From Planctomycetota bacterium (GTDB lineage: Bacteria > Planctomycetota > UBA1135 > GCA-002686595), in the NCBI GenBank assembly GCA_026692665.1, contig JAPLOF010000051.1, positions 1 to 64,000 of the forward strand: a stretch of DNA of 64,000 nt. Direction: 5' to 3'. The position numbers and the translations under genes were made by a program. Positions 7,673-15,322 of the stretch are shown here, one piece after another (the stretch's first letter is position 1; each line of letters opens with the position of its first letter). The notes under the pieces were generated by a model. It saw only the letters and a program-made list of their open reading frames with translations. It did no database searches and was not told where the DNA came from.

Positions 7673-9868
7673 ATGATGCTCCACGCTTTCTGCCTGGCCG
7701 CCGTCACCTCGATCCCCTCGGCCTCGAACCCCGGCGAGGACGCCGCCGCCCTCGCTGCGGGACACGCGCGCATGCTGGCCGTGCTGGCCAAGGACGACGC
7801 GGTCGCGAAGCGGACCAACCTCTACCTCGGCGACGCGGTCGTCGGAGAGCTGCGCGCGAAGCTCGATGCGATCCCGGCCGGAGAGCGCGAAGGCGAGCGT
7901 TTCCAGCTCGCGCTGCGCCTGGGCACGGAACTGCTTCGGCTGGGTCGCGTCGACGACGCGATCGCGAGCTACGACGCAGCCATCGCGACGCTGGAGCGCG
8001 CCGGGCCCGGAGCTCCGAAGGAGAGCGTCGCCGAGGCGCACTTCCAGCGTGGGGTCGCGCACATGCGCCGCGGCGAGGACCAGAACTGCTGCCGGCGACG
8101 CACGCCGGGGAGCTGCATCCTGCCGATCGCGGAGAGCGGCCAGCACACGGATCGCGACGCGTCCGAGTCCGCGATCCGCGACTTCACGCGCACCCTGGAG
8201 CTCGTGCCGATCGGCTCGCAGCTCGGCATCAAGGCGCGTTGGACGCTCAACGTGGCGCACATGACGCTCGGCCGCTGGCCCGACGGCGTGCCGGAGCGCT
8301 GGCGCATCCCGGCGAAGGCGTTCGCTTCCGACCAGGAATTCCCGCGTTTCCCCGAGGTCGCCCAGGAACTGGGCCTCGGCGACGTGATGCTGGCCGGCGG
8401 CGCCGCGGCCGAGGACTTCGACGGCGACCTGCGCACCGACCTGTTCGTCACCGACTCGGACACGGGCGGCGATCCGCACCTCTACCTGAAACAGGCCGAC
8501 GGCTCGTGGAAGGACCGCACCGAGGCCGGGAACCTGAAGGGCCTCACGGGCGGACTCAACGTCGCGACCGGCGACTACGACGGCGACGGCGACGTGGACG
8601 TGTACGTGATGCGCGGCGCGTGGTGGCGCGAAAGCGGCGAGCACGTCGATTCGCTGCTCCAGAACGACGGCCACGGCCGGTTCGTCGACGTGACCTTCGC
8701 ATCCGGCATGGGCGCCCTGGCCGCGCCCGGACAGACCGCGGCCTGGGCCGACTACGACAACGACGGAGACCTCGACCTCTTCGTCGGACACGAGTCCGAG
8801 GATGGCCGCAAGTACCCGAGCCAGCTCTTCCAGAACCGCGGCGGCGGCCGCTTCGTCGACCGTGCGCTCGAAGCCGGCGTGACGAACGACCGCTACGCGA
8901 AGGGCGCGGTGTGGGGCGACTTCGACGAGGACGGCTGGCTCGACCTCTACGTGTCGAACATGGCGTCCCCGAACCGGCTCTACAGGAACCGCCGCGACGG
9001 CACGTTCGAGGACCTCGCGGCGCAGGCCGGCGTCGCGCTGCCGATCTCGAGCTTCCCGTGCATGGCGTTCGACTACGACCAGGACGGCCACCTCGACATC
9101 TGGGTCGCGGGGTTCGGCGGTCCGGGTGTGCTGCCGAGCGTCGCGGACGTGGCGGCGAGCTACCTGGGCCTCGCGCCCAAGGGCGAGCTCATGCGGCTCT
9201 ACAAGGGGGACGGCAAGGGCCGCTTCACCGAGGTCGCCGCGTCGATGGGCCTCACGAAGTACACGCTGCCGATGGGCTGCAACTTCGGCGACGTGGACGG
9301 CGACGGCTTCCAAGACCTCTACCTCGGCACCGGCTACCCGTTCTACGAGGGGCTCGTGCCGAACCTCCTCCTGCGCAACGTCGCCGGCAAGCGCTTCGCC
9401 GACGTGACGACGGCATCGGGGACGGGGCACCTGCAGAAGGGCCACGGTGTCGTGATCGCCGACCTCGACGACGACGGCGACGTGGACATCTTCGAGCGTG
9501 TCGGCGGCGCCTATCCGGGCGACGCGTACGGCAACGTGTACTTCCGCAATCCGGGCTTCGCGAACCGCTGGCTGAAGGTGCGGCTCGTGGGCCGGCAGTC
9601 GAATCGCTTCGGCGTGGGCACGAAGATCGAGGTCGACGTGGCGCAGGGCACGACGACGCGCACGATCCACCGCACGGTCGGGACCGGCGGCAGCTTCGGC
9701 TGCAATCCGCTGCGACAGGAGATCGGCCTGGGGCGGGCGGAGAAGATCACGGAGCTGCGCGTGCGCTGGCCGCGCAACGGGGCCGTGCAGACCTTCGCCG
9801 ACGTGCCCCTCGATGCCGCGATCCGGATCGAGGAGGGCGCGGCCCGGTTCGAGCGCACGGAGCGCTGA
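7673..9868 (+). CDS. TPR-like, FG-GAP/VCBS and ASPIC/UnbV repeat protein
   Basis: A protein of about 731 residues. The N-terminus is short and hydrophobic (MMLHAFCLAAVTSIPS), a marginal signal peptide. Residues 20-200 form a TPR-like helical region (VDDAIASYDAAIATLE...). The rest is a VCBS/FG-GAP propeller with repeated calcium-binding motifs (DFDGDLRTDLFV, DYDGDGDVDVYV, DYDNDGDLDLFV, DFDEDGWLDLYV, DVDGDGFQDLYL, DLDDDGDVDIFE). The C-terminal ASPIC/UnbV segment reads NRWLKVRLVG, GVGTKIEV and ITELRVRWPRNG. Such proteins are exported binding or adhesion-type proteins common in Planctomycetota and Acidobacteriota. A CC pair in DQNCCRRR is notable. ATG 7673 or 7676 would serve. Confidence 0.88.
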   Translation: MMLHAFCLAAVTSIPSASNPGEDAAALAAGHARMLAVLAKDDAVAKRTNLYLGDAVVGELRAKLDAIPAGEREGERFQLALRLGTELLRLGRVDDAIASYDAAIATLERAGPGAPKESVAEAHFQRGVAHMRRGEDQNCCRRRTPGSCILPIAESGQHTDRDASESAIRDFTRTLELVPIGSQLGIKARWTLNVAHMTLGRWPDGVPERWRIPAKAFASDQEFPRFPEVAQELGLGDVMLAGGAAAEDFDGDLRTDLFVTDSDTGGDPHLYLKQADGSWKDRTEAGNLKGLTGGLNVATGDYDGDGDVDVYVMRGAWWRESGEHVDSLLQNDGHGRFVDVTFASGMGALAAPGQTAAWADYDNDGDLDLFVGHESEDGRKYPSQLFQNRGGGRFVDRALEAGVTNDRYAKGAVWGDFDEDGWLDLYVSNMASPNRLYRNRRDGTFEDLAAQAGVALPISSFPCMAFDYDQDGHLDIWVAGFGGPGVLPSVADVAASYLGLAPKGELMRLYKGDGKGRFTEVAASMGLTKYTLPMGCNFGDVDGDGFQDLYLGTGYPFYEGLVPNLLLRNVAGKRFADVTTASGTGHLQKGHGVVIADLDDDGDVDIFERVGGAYPGDAYGNVYFRNPGFANRWLKVRLVGRQSNRFGVGTKIEVDVAQGTTTRTIHRTVGTGGSFGCNPLRQEIGLGRAEKITELRVRWPRNGAVQTFADVPLDAAIRIEEGAARFERTER

Positions 9869-9987
9869 CCGGGGCCCGACGAGGGCGGCGCCTCCACCCG
9901 CGCGGAAGGCCGCATCCCGCGTTATCCTGGCGGGATGAGCGCCCGGGTCCCGACTCCCTTCGGGCCCCCTCCCCGCCAGAACGCCCC

Positions 9988-12819
9988 ATGACCCTCGACA
10001 CGATCGCCCCGCCGCCCGTGGCCGTCCTCCAGCGCATCGCCGACCGCGCCTTCGCCCAGACCATGGCGGTCATCCACGCGGCGAACCACCGCAAGGACAA
10101 GCGCCGCGGCGACCCCAAGGTCGGCGGACACCCGGCCTCCTGCGCCAGCTCGATGCACCTGCTCGGCGCCCTGCACCTCGCGGTGCGCGAGCCGCAGGAC
10201 TTCATCGCCTGCAAGCCGCACGCGTCGCCGGTGGACCACACGTACCACCACCTGATGCAGCTCTTCCGCGACCCGGCCGCGGGCACGTGGCTCCCCGTCG
10301 AGGAGGCCAAGAAGATCATGACCCGGCTGCGCAAGTTCCCGCAGCCCGGCGAGGAGACCGTCTTCCAGAGCTACCACGCGCGCACGGATCCGGACTCGTT
10401 CCACTTCCTCCCGTCGGGCTCCGTCGGCATCCCGCAGGTCGCGTCGATCTACCTGGCTCTGGCTCACCGCTACGCCAAGGACCACGGCTGGAAGGTCCCC
10501 GAGAACGCGCACTTCTGGTCGATGATGGGCGACAGCGAGTTCCGCGAGGGCTCGGTGCTCGAGGCGCTGCCCGACGTGGCCGAGCGCGCGCTGACGAACT
10601 GCACCTGGATCGTCGACTACAACCGCCAGAACCTGGACGGCACGCGCATTCCGAACGAGCGCGGCCTGCAGGGCACCGACTGCGACCGCATGGAGAAGAC
10701 TGCGCTCGCGCACGGCTGGAAGGTGATCCAGGTGCGACACGGGCGCTTCCGCGACGAGCTCTTCGCGCGCCCGGGCGGCGCGGCGCTGAAGAAGCTCCTC
10801 GAGGGCGGGCTCTCGGACTACGAGTTCCAGATGCTGCTCTTCAAGGGCAACGCGGCCGAGATCAAGAAGCGCGTGGGCGACCGCCACGCCGAGGCGGCCA
10901 AGTTCCTGAAGAGCCTGAGCGACCAGGAGATCCTGCGCGCGTTCGCCGACCTGGGCGGGCACTGCATGGAGAAGCTGATCGCGACGTTCCAGCAGTGCCG
11001 TCGCGACGACAGCGCGCCGTACCTCGTGATCGTGCACACGATCAAGGGCTTCGGCCTCGAGTGCGCGGCCGATCCCTCGAACCACTCCGCGCTGCCCTCC
11101 GAGGAGGAACTCAAGAAGCTCCTGCAGGACCGCGGTCTCTCGTTCGACGACCCGTTCGCCCTGTTCCCCGAGGCGAGCGCCGAGGGCAAGTACCTGGCGC
11201 AGCGCCGCGAGGTCTTCCGGCGGGGCATCGAGACGCACGAAAGACTGCGCCGCGAGAACCGCGCCGATGTGCGCCGCCGCATCGAGGCCGAGGGCGGGCT
11301 GCCCGAGATGCTGGGTATCGACCTCTCGCTCTTCCCGCTGGCGCACACGCAGTGGATGTGGGGCCAGATCGCCGCGAAGCTCGTGCGCATCGGCACCAAC
11401 GACGAGGGCGGGCCGCAGACGGCGGTCAGCGCCAAGGCCCTTTCGCCCGACGAATCGCGCTGGAAGACGGCGGCCGACATGGTGCTCACGCTGTCGCCCG
11501 ACGTGGGGACCAGCACGAACATCTCGCCCGGGATGGACAAGCGCATCTACGGGCCGGACTACCACGGCGACCTCGAGGACGAGCTGGCGCTCTCCTACAA
11601 GCACCCCGAGCTCACGCCCCAGGAGGATCCCTGGACGCGGCACATCCGCTTCGAGATCGCCGAGGCGAACTGCATGAGCGCCGCGGGCGCGCTCGGGAAG
11701 ATGGGCCACTACGTCGGCATCCCGCTCATGCCGATGATGACCGTCTACGACTTCTTCATCAAACGGGCGCTCGACCAGCTCTACTACAACCTGTACTGGG
11801 GCTCGGAGTTCGTGCTCCTCGGCACGCCGAGCGGCACGACGCTCTCCAGCGAGGGCGCGCAGCACTCGTGGAAGAGCGACATCCAGATCCCGAACCTCAT
11901 CACCTGGGAACCGACGTTCGCGATCGAGATGGACTGGGTCCTCTCCGACGCGCTGCGCCGCCAGATGATGGACGAGAACGAAGGGCGCCGCGGCGTCCTC
12001 GTGCGGGCGGTGACGCGCGGCGTGCCGCAGGCGCTGCTCCTCCAGCACATCCGGATGCAGGAGCGCTCCAAGGTGGACGGCTCCGTGACGGTGCCCCTGA
12101 AGCCCAAGGACGGCGGCGCGGAATGGGGCGATGCGACCGACGAGTCGACGCTTCCCGCGCGCTCGGACGCCGAGTTGCTCGAGCGCGTGCGCCACGACTG
12201 TCTCGCCGGCGCGTACCGGCTGATCGACTGGAGCGGGTACCAGGGCTACGAACCGGGAGACAACGTCGTCGAGATCCTGGCGATGGGCGCTCTCGCTCCC
12301 GAAGCCTGCGACGCGGCCTGGAAACTGCTCGAGAAGGGCGTGTACGCGAACGTCACGCTGGTCAGCTCCCCCGAGTTGCTTCTGGGCATCCTGGGCGAGA
12401 AGGACCACTACCGTCACCTGCGCGAGGGCCTGGGCATCACCGGGGACCTCTTCGCCACCGAGGGCGCGGGAGCCAGCGAAGCCGGTCTCGTTTCCATCGC
12501 CGGTCGGCGCGTGCCCATCGTGGCCGTGTGCGACGGCGAGGCGGGCCTGCTCGACAACGTCGGTTCGATCGTCGGCGTCAAGCAGATCACGCTGGCCGTG
12601 CGCAAGTTCAGCAAGTGCGGCCGCCCCGACGAGGTCTACGCGTACCAGCACATCGACGCGCCGAGCATCGTCGAGGCCTGCGGGGAGGTGCTCTCCGAGA
12701 CCGCGCTCGAGGACCTGCGCGTATCCCCCACGCTCCTCGAACGGCTCGCCGGTCGTGAGACGCCCGCGCGCCGGGACTGGCGCTCGCTGTGGCCGGACGC
12801 GGGAACGCACGGTTCTTGA
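9988..12819 (+). CDS. AceE-like thiamine-diphosphate-dependent E1 (transketolase superfamily)
   Basis: A 943-residue protein that aligns by eye with homodimeric pyruvate dehydrogenase E1 (AceE, about 890 residues). The N-terminal GGHPASCASSMHLLGALH and the ThDP/Mg motif near residue 180 (MMGDSEFREG...VDYNRQNLDG) are present. So are HTIKGFG and, in the second domain, TPSGTTLSSEGAQHSWKSD followed by PNLITWEPTFAIE, matching AceE's GEGLQH...PNCISYDPAYAYE. The expected reaction is decarboxylation of a 2-oxo acid (pyruvate) with transfer to a lipoyl E2. The usual GDG is GDS here, and no E2 or E3 gene is nearby, so the exact substrate is open. The stop overlaps the next start (TTGA), indicating coupling to the NUDIX gene. 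Confidence 0.8.
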   Translation: MTLDTIAPPPVAVLQRIADRAFAQTMAVIHAANHRKDKRRGDPKVGGHPASCASSMHLLGALHLAVREPQDFIACKPHASPVDHTYHHLMQLFRDPAAGTWLPVEEAKKIMTRLRKFPQPGEETVFQSYHARTDPDSFHFLPSGSVGIPQVASIYLALAHRYAKDHGWKVPENAHFWSMMGDSEFREGSVLEALPDVAERALTNCTWIVDYNRQNLDGTRIPNERGLQGTDCDRMEKTALAHGWKVIQVRHGRFRDELFARPGGAALKKLLEGGLSDYEFQMLLFKGNAAEIKKRVGDRHAEAAKFLKSLSDQEILRAFADLGGHCMEKLIATFQQCRRDDSAPYLVIVHTIKGFGLECAADPSNHSALPSEEELKKLLQDRGLSFDDPFALFPEASAEGKYLAQRREVFRRGIETHERLRRENRADVRRRIEAEGGLPEMLGIDLSLFPLAHTQWMWGQIAAKLVRIGTNDEGGPQTAVSAKALSPDESRWKTAADMVLTLSPDVGTSTNISPGMDKRIYGPDYHGDLEDELALSYKHPELTPQEDPWTRHIRFEIAEANCMSAAGALGKMGHYVGIPLMPMMTVYDFFIKRALDQLYYNLYWGSEFVLLGTPSGTTLSSEGAQHSWKSDIQIPNLITWEPTFAIEMDWVLSDALRRQMMDENEGRRGVLVRAVTRGVPQALLLQHIRMQERSKVDGSVTVPLKPKDGGAEWGDATDESTLPARSDAELLERVRHDCLAGAYRLIDWSGYQGYEPGDNVVEILAMGALAPEACDAAWKLLEKGVYANVTLVSSPELLLGILGEKDHYRHLREGLGITGDLFATEGAGASEAGLVSIAGRRVPIVAVCDGEAGLLDNVGSIVGVKQITLAVRKFSKCGRPDEVYAYQHIDAPSIVEACGEVLSETALEDLRVSPTLLERLAGRETPARRDWRSLWPDAGTHGS

Positions 12820-13379
12820 CGCCGCTCGAGCCCGAACCGTTCACGCCGTTCCAGCGGGTGCGCTCCGAGCGCATCTACGATTCACCGTGGGTCGGCCTGC
12901 GCCGCGACGTCGTGCGCCGCGGGGATGGCCCGGAGCGCGAGTACCACGTCGTCGAGATCACGGACGCGGTGGCGGTCGTGCCCGTGCGCTCGGACGGATC
13001 GATCGTGCTCGTCGGCCAGTACCGGTATCCGCACGGTCGGACGCACTGGGAGGTCCCCGCCGGGCGGCTTTCCGCGGGAGAATCGGCGATCGACGCGGCG
13101 CGTCGCGAACTCGCCGAGGAGACCGGGCACGTCGCCGCGCGCTTCGAGCCGCTCCCGGGCTTCTACCCCATCAACGGCATCAGCGCGCACTGGGCGCACC
13201 TCTACGTCGCGCACGATTGCGCGGCGACCGGAGTCCAGGCGCTCGACGAGCTCGAGCAGATCGTCGTGCGCACGTTCACCCGCGCCGAGGTCGAGGCTCT
13301 GCTCGACGCCGGCCGCTTCGCCGACGGATTCACCGCGCTGGCGCTCCTCCAGTACCTGCGCCGCGCCGCTTCGCGATGA
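12816..13379 (+). CDS. NUDIX hydrolase (ADP-ribose pyrophosphatase type)
   Basis: A 187-residue protein with a full Nudix box (G83...E89...RELAEETG, about residues 83-105) in the context typical of ADP-sugar pyrophosphatases (VGQYRYPHGRTHWEVPAGR, then PLPGFYPINGISAHWAHLY). It would hydrolyse ADP-ribose or another nucleoside diphosphate sugar to AMP plus sugar phosphate in the cytoplasm. The TTG at 12816 is chosen because it overlaps the TGA of the AceE-like gene in the TTGA arrangement. GTG at 12789 is an alternative that would overlap by 31 bp. Confidence 0.88.
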   Translation: MTPLEPEPFTPFQRVRSERIYDSPWVGLRRDVVRRGDGPEREYHVVEITDAVAVVPVRSDGSIVLVGQYRYPHGRTHWEVPAGRLSAGESAIDAARRELAEETGHVAARFEPLPGFYPINGISAHWAHLYVAHDCAATGVQALDELEQIVVRTFTRAEVEALLDAGRFADGFTALALLQYLRRAASR

Positions 13380-13395
13380 CCCCGCTGGAGCAACC

Positions 13396-14310
13396 GTGAG
13401 TCCCGGTCCGCGCTTCCGGCCGCGCCGTCCGCTCGGATCGACGGGTTTCGTGGCGACGCGGCTCGGAGCCGGCGACCTGGCCGATCGCGCGATCCCCTTC
13501 GAGACCTGCGTCGCCACGCTGCGCCGCGCGCTCGACGCCGGCCTGAACGTCGTCGACACCGCGCCGAGCTACGAGGACGGATACTCGGAGGAGATCGTCG
13601 GTGCCGCCGTGCGCGATCGGCGCGCGCAGGTCTTCGTCACGACGAAGATCGACCACTTCGATCGCGCCGTCGCGCCGCAGCTCTCCGCGAGCCTCGGACG
13701 CCTCGGCCTGGACCGCGTCGACCTCGCGGTGTTCCACTCCGTCTCCACGCTCGACGCCTGGCGCGCGATCTCGTCCGCGCGCGGTCCGTTCGCGGAACTC
13801 GAGGCCGAGCGCGCCGCGGGTCGCGCGCGCTTCGTCGGCATCTCGAGCCACCATCCCGACGTGCTCGACCTGGCGATCCGCGCCGGCGCGTGCGATGTCG
13901 TGTTGTTCCCGATCGGGCCGTACGTGGACGAGCGCTACGAGCTCGAGATCCTGCCGCTCGCCCGTTCTCGCAACGTGGGCACGATCGCGTTCAAGACCTT
14001 CGGCGCGGGCAAGTTGCTGTCCGACACGCTGGGTTACCAACGTCCGCTCGCCGACGCGGCACCCGGCTCGCAGACGCAGCGTGCCTTGCCGCACCTCGTG
14101 CCGGCGGAGTGCGTCCACTACACGCTGACGCGCGACCCCGACGTGGCGTTGCTCGGTCTCTCGGATCCGGCCGAACAGGACCAGGCCTTCCGCGCGGCGG
14201 AGGCCTTCGAGGCGCCGCTCGCGGCGGCCGAGCTGGCCCGGATCCGCTCCCAGGCGGCCGAGGCGGTGCGGGGCAAGGGGCCGATCTGGTGGAACCCGAG
14301 CGGATCGTGA
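13396..14310 (+). CDS. Aldo/keto reductase
   Basis: A 304-residue TIM-barrel oxidoreductase. The AKR tetrad is visible: Asp in NVVDTAPSYEDGYSEE (with its Tyr), Lys in VFVTTKIDHF and His in LAVFHSV. GISSHHPDVLDLAI and GTIAFKTFGAGKLL follow as in the AKR11/12-like bacterial branch. It is predicted to be an NADPH-linked cytoplasmic carbonyl reductase; substrate unknown. The start is the GTG at 13396, 16 nt behind the NUDIX stop, so it is probably the third gene of an AceE-like/NUDIX/AKR operon. A tiny 7-codon frame begins at the ATGA of the NUDIX stop; I do not call it. Confidence 0.87.
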   Translation: MSPGPRFRPRRPLGSTGFVATRLGAGDLADRAIPFETCVATLRRALDAGLNVVDTAPSYEDGYSEEIVGAAVRDRRAQVFVTTKIDHFDRAVAPQLSASLGRLGLDRVDLAVFHSVSTLDAWRAISSARGPFAELEAERAAGRARFVGISSHHPDVLDLAIRAGACDVVLFPIGPYVDERYELEILPLARSRNVGTIAFKTFGAGKLLSDTLGYQRPLADAAPGSQTQRALPHLVPAECVHYTLTRDPDVALLGLSDPAEQDQAFRAAEAFEAPLAAAELARIRSQAAEAVRGKGPIWWNPSGS

Positions 14311-14481
14311 GGCGGCCCCGGGGGCTCCTGGGCGTGCTCGGGGGGCATCCTTCGGGAATCCTCACTTTTCCCTCGCACCCCGGGGGGGGCCTTCCCATCT
14401 TCTCGTGTTCGCGCTCACCGTCCCCTTTTGGATTGGACCTTGGGGTGGTTGAGCAGTCATGAGCACGAGGTTCGAATTCGA

Positions 14482-14958
14482 ATGGGTACGCGTCTCTACG
14501 TCGGCAATCTCTCCTTCCAAACGACCGAAGCTTCGCTCCGCGCGGCGCTCGAAAACGGCGGTCGCCAAGTGCGCGAAATCGCCATGATCACGGATCGTGA
14601 AACCGGACGTCCGAAGGGCTTCGCCTTCGTGACGATGGGCAGCGAATCGGACGCCAAGGCGGCGATCTCCGAGCTCGACGGCCAGCAACTCGACGGCCGT
14701 CCCCTGCGCGTCAATGAGGCCGAGGAGCGGCCGGCGCGTGGTGGTGGTGGTGGCGGTGGCGGCGGTCGCAGCTTCGGCGGCGGCGGCGGCGGCGGCTACA
14801 GCGGTGGTGGCGGCGGCGGTGGTCGCGGCGGCTACGGTGGCGGCGGCGGCGGCGGTCGCGGCGGCTTCGGTGGCGGCGGCGGCGGTGGCCGTGGCGGCTA
14901 CGGTGGCGGCGGTGGCCGCGGTGGCGGCGGTGGCGGTGGTTACGACGACCGCTACTGA
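14482..14958 (+). CDS. RRM-domain RNA-binding protein with glycine-rich tail
   Basis: A 158-residue protein. Residues 4-80 form one RRM with RNP2 (LYVGNL, residues 5-10) and RNP1 (KGFAFV, about residues 45-50). Residues 86-155 are almost pure glycine with scattered R, Y, F and S (RGGY/RGGF boxes), ending YDDRY. It resembles bacterial Rbp proteins of cyanobacteria and planctomycetes, which bind single-stranded RNA and act in cold or RNA metabolism. The start at 14482 is set by MGTRLYVGN; a weak GAGG lies upstream. The glycine tract is a DNA-level GGC/GGT repeat likely to vary in length. A strong hairpin follows the gene. Confidence 0.93.
   Translation: MGTRLYVGNLSFQTTEASLRAALENGGRQVREIAMITDRETGRPKGFAFVTMGSESDAKAAISELDGQQLDGRPLRVNEAEERPARGGGGGGGGGRSFGGGGGGGYSGGGGGGGRGGYGGGGGGGRGGFGGGGGGGRGGYGGGGGRGGGGGGGYDDRY
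14738..14945 (+). repeat. GGC/GGT-rich low-complexity repeat encoding the glycine tail
   Basis: An imperfect trinucleotide-based repeat inside the RRM gene. Glycine runs of 6-9 codons are punctuated by RGGYGG and RGGFGG blocks. It also creates artificial alanine- and histidine-rich frames on both strands. Confidence 0.85.
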
Positions 14959-14996
14959 GATGGCGGGCGGAGTCTGACTCCGTCCCGCGTCGAACT

Positions 14997-15032
14997 CGCG
15001 CCGCGTCTGCTCGCAAGAGCAGGCGCGGCGCG
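14997..15032 (+). terminator. 16-bp hairpin with GCAA tetraloop behind the RRM gene
   Basis: A stem of about 16 bp (14997-15012 with 15017-15032, one G-T wobble) is closed by a GCAA (GNRA-type) tetraloop, starting 39 nt after the RRM stop codon. There is no T-tract, so it could be a transcript-stabilising 3' end or a terminator working without a U-run. Confidence 0.6.
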
Positions 15033-15322
15033 CTGCATTGCGGGCCCGGATTCGCCCCGCGGTAGCGCAGGGCGCGAGGTGTCGCAGTCGTGCTGTTTTC
15101 CAGGGCACACCGTGTTGCAGGCGCGCCAGCTCGGCGGACCAGGCAGCGAGAGTTGGCGCGGGATCGCCACGCGGACCCGAGAGGACCGTGGCACGCGCGC
15201 GACTCCCCCACGCCGGAGTTCCGCTCGCGCGTCGGCCCGCGCCAGGGCCGGGACCGACGTGAGCGGCGAACTCCCCCCGTCGGCGCAGCGCCCCGTGCCC
15301 AGAGCTCCGAACCGCGGCCGAC

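Noticed and set aside
9922..12810. 962-codon open frame antisense to the AceE-like gene
   Set aside because: The product is Arg/Ala/Val/Leu-rich with no domain, and it mirrors a well-supported gene. It is a typical shadow in high-GC DNA.
13376..13399. Seven-codon frame starting at the ATGA of the NUDIX stop
   Set aside because: Too short, no ribosome-binding site, and out of frame with the following gene; no leader-peptide features.
14714..15211. Alanine- and histidine-rich frames over the RRM tail
   Set aside because: They are off-frame readings of the glycine-codon repeat.
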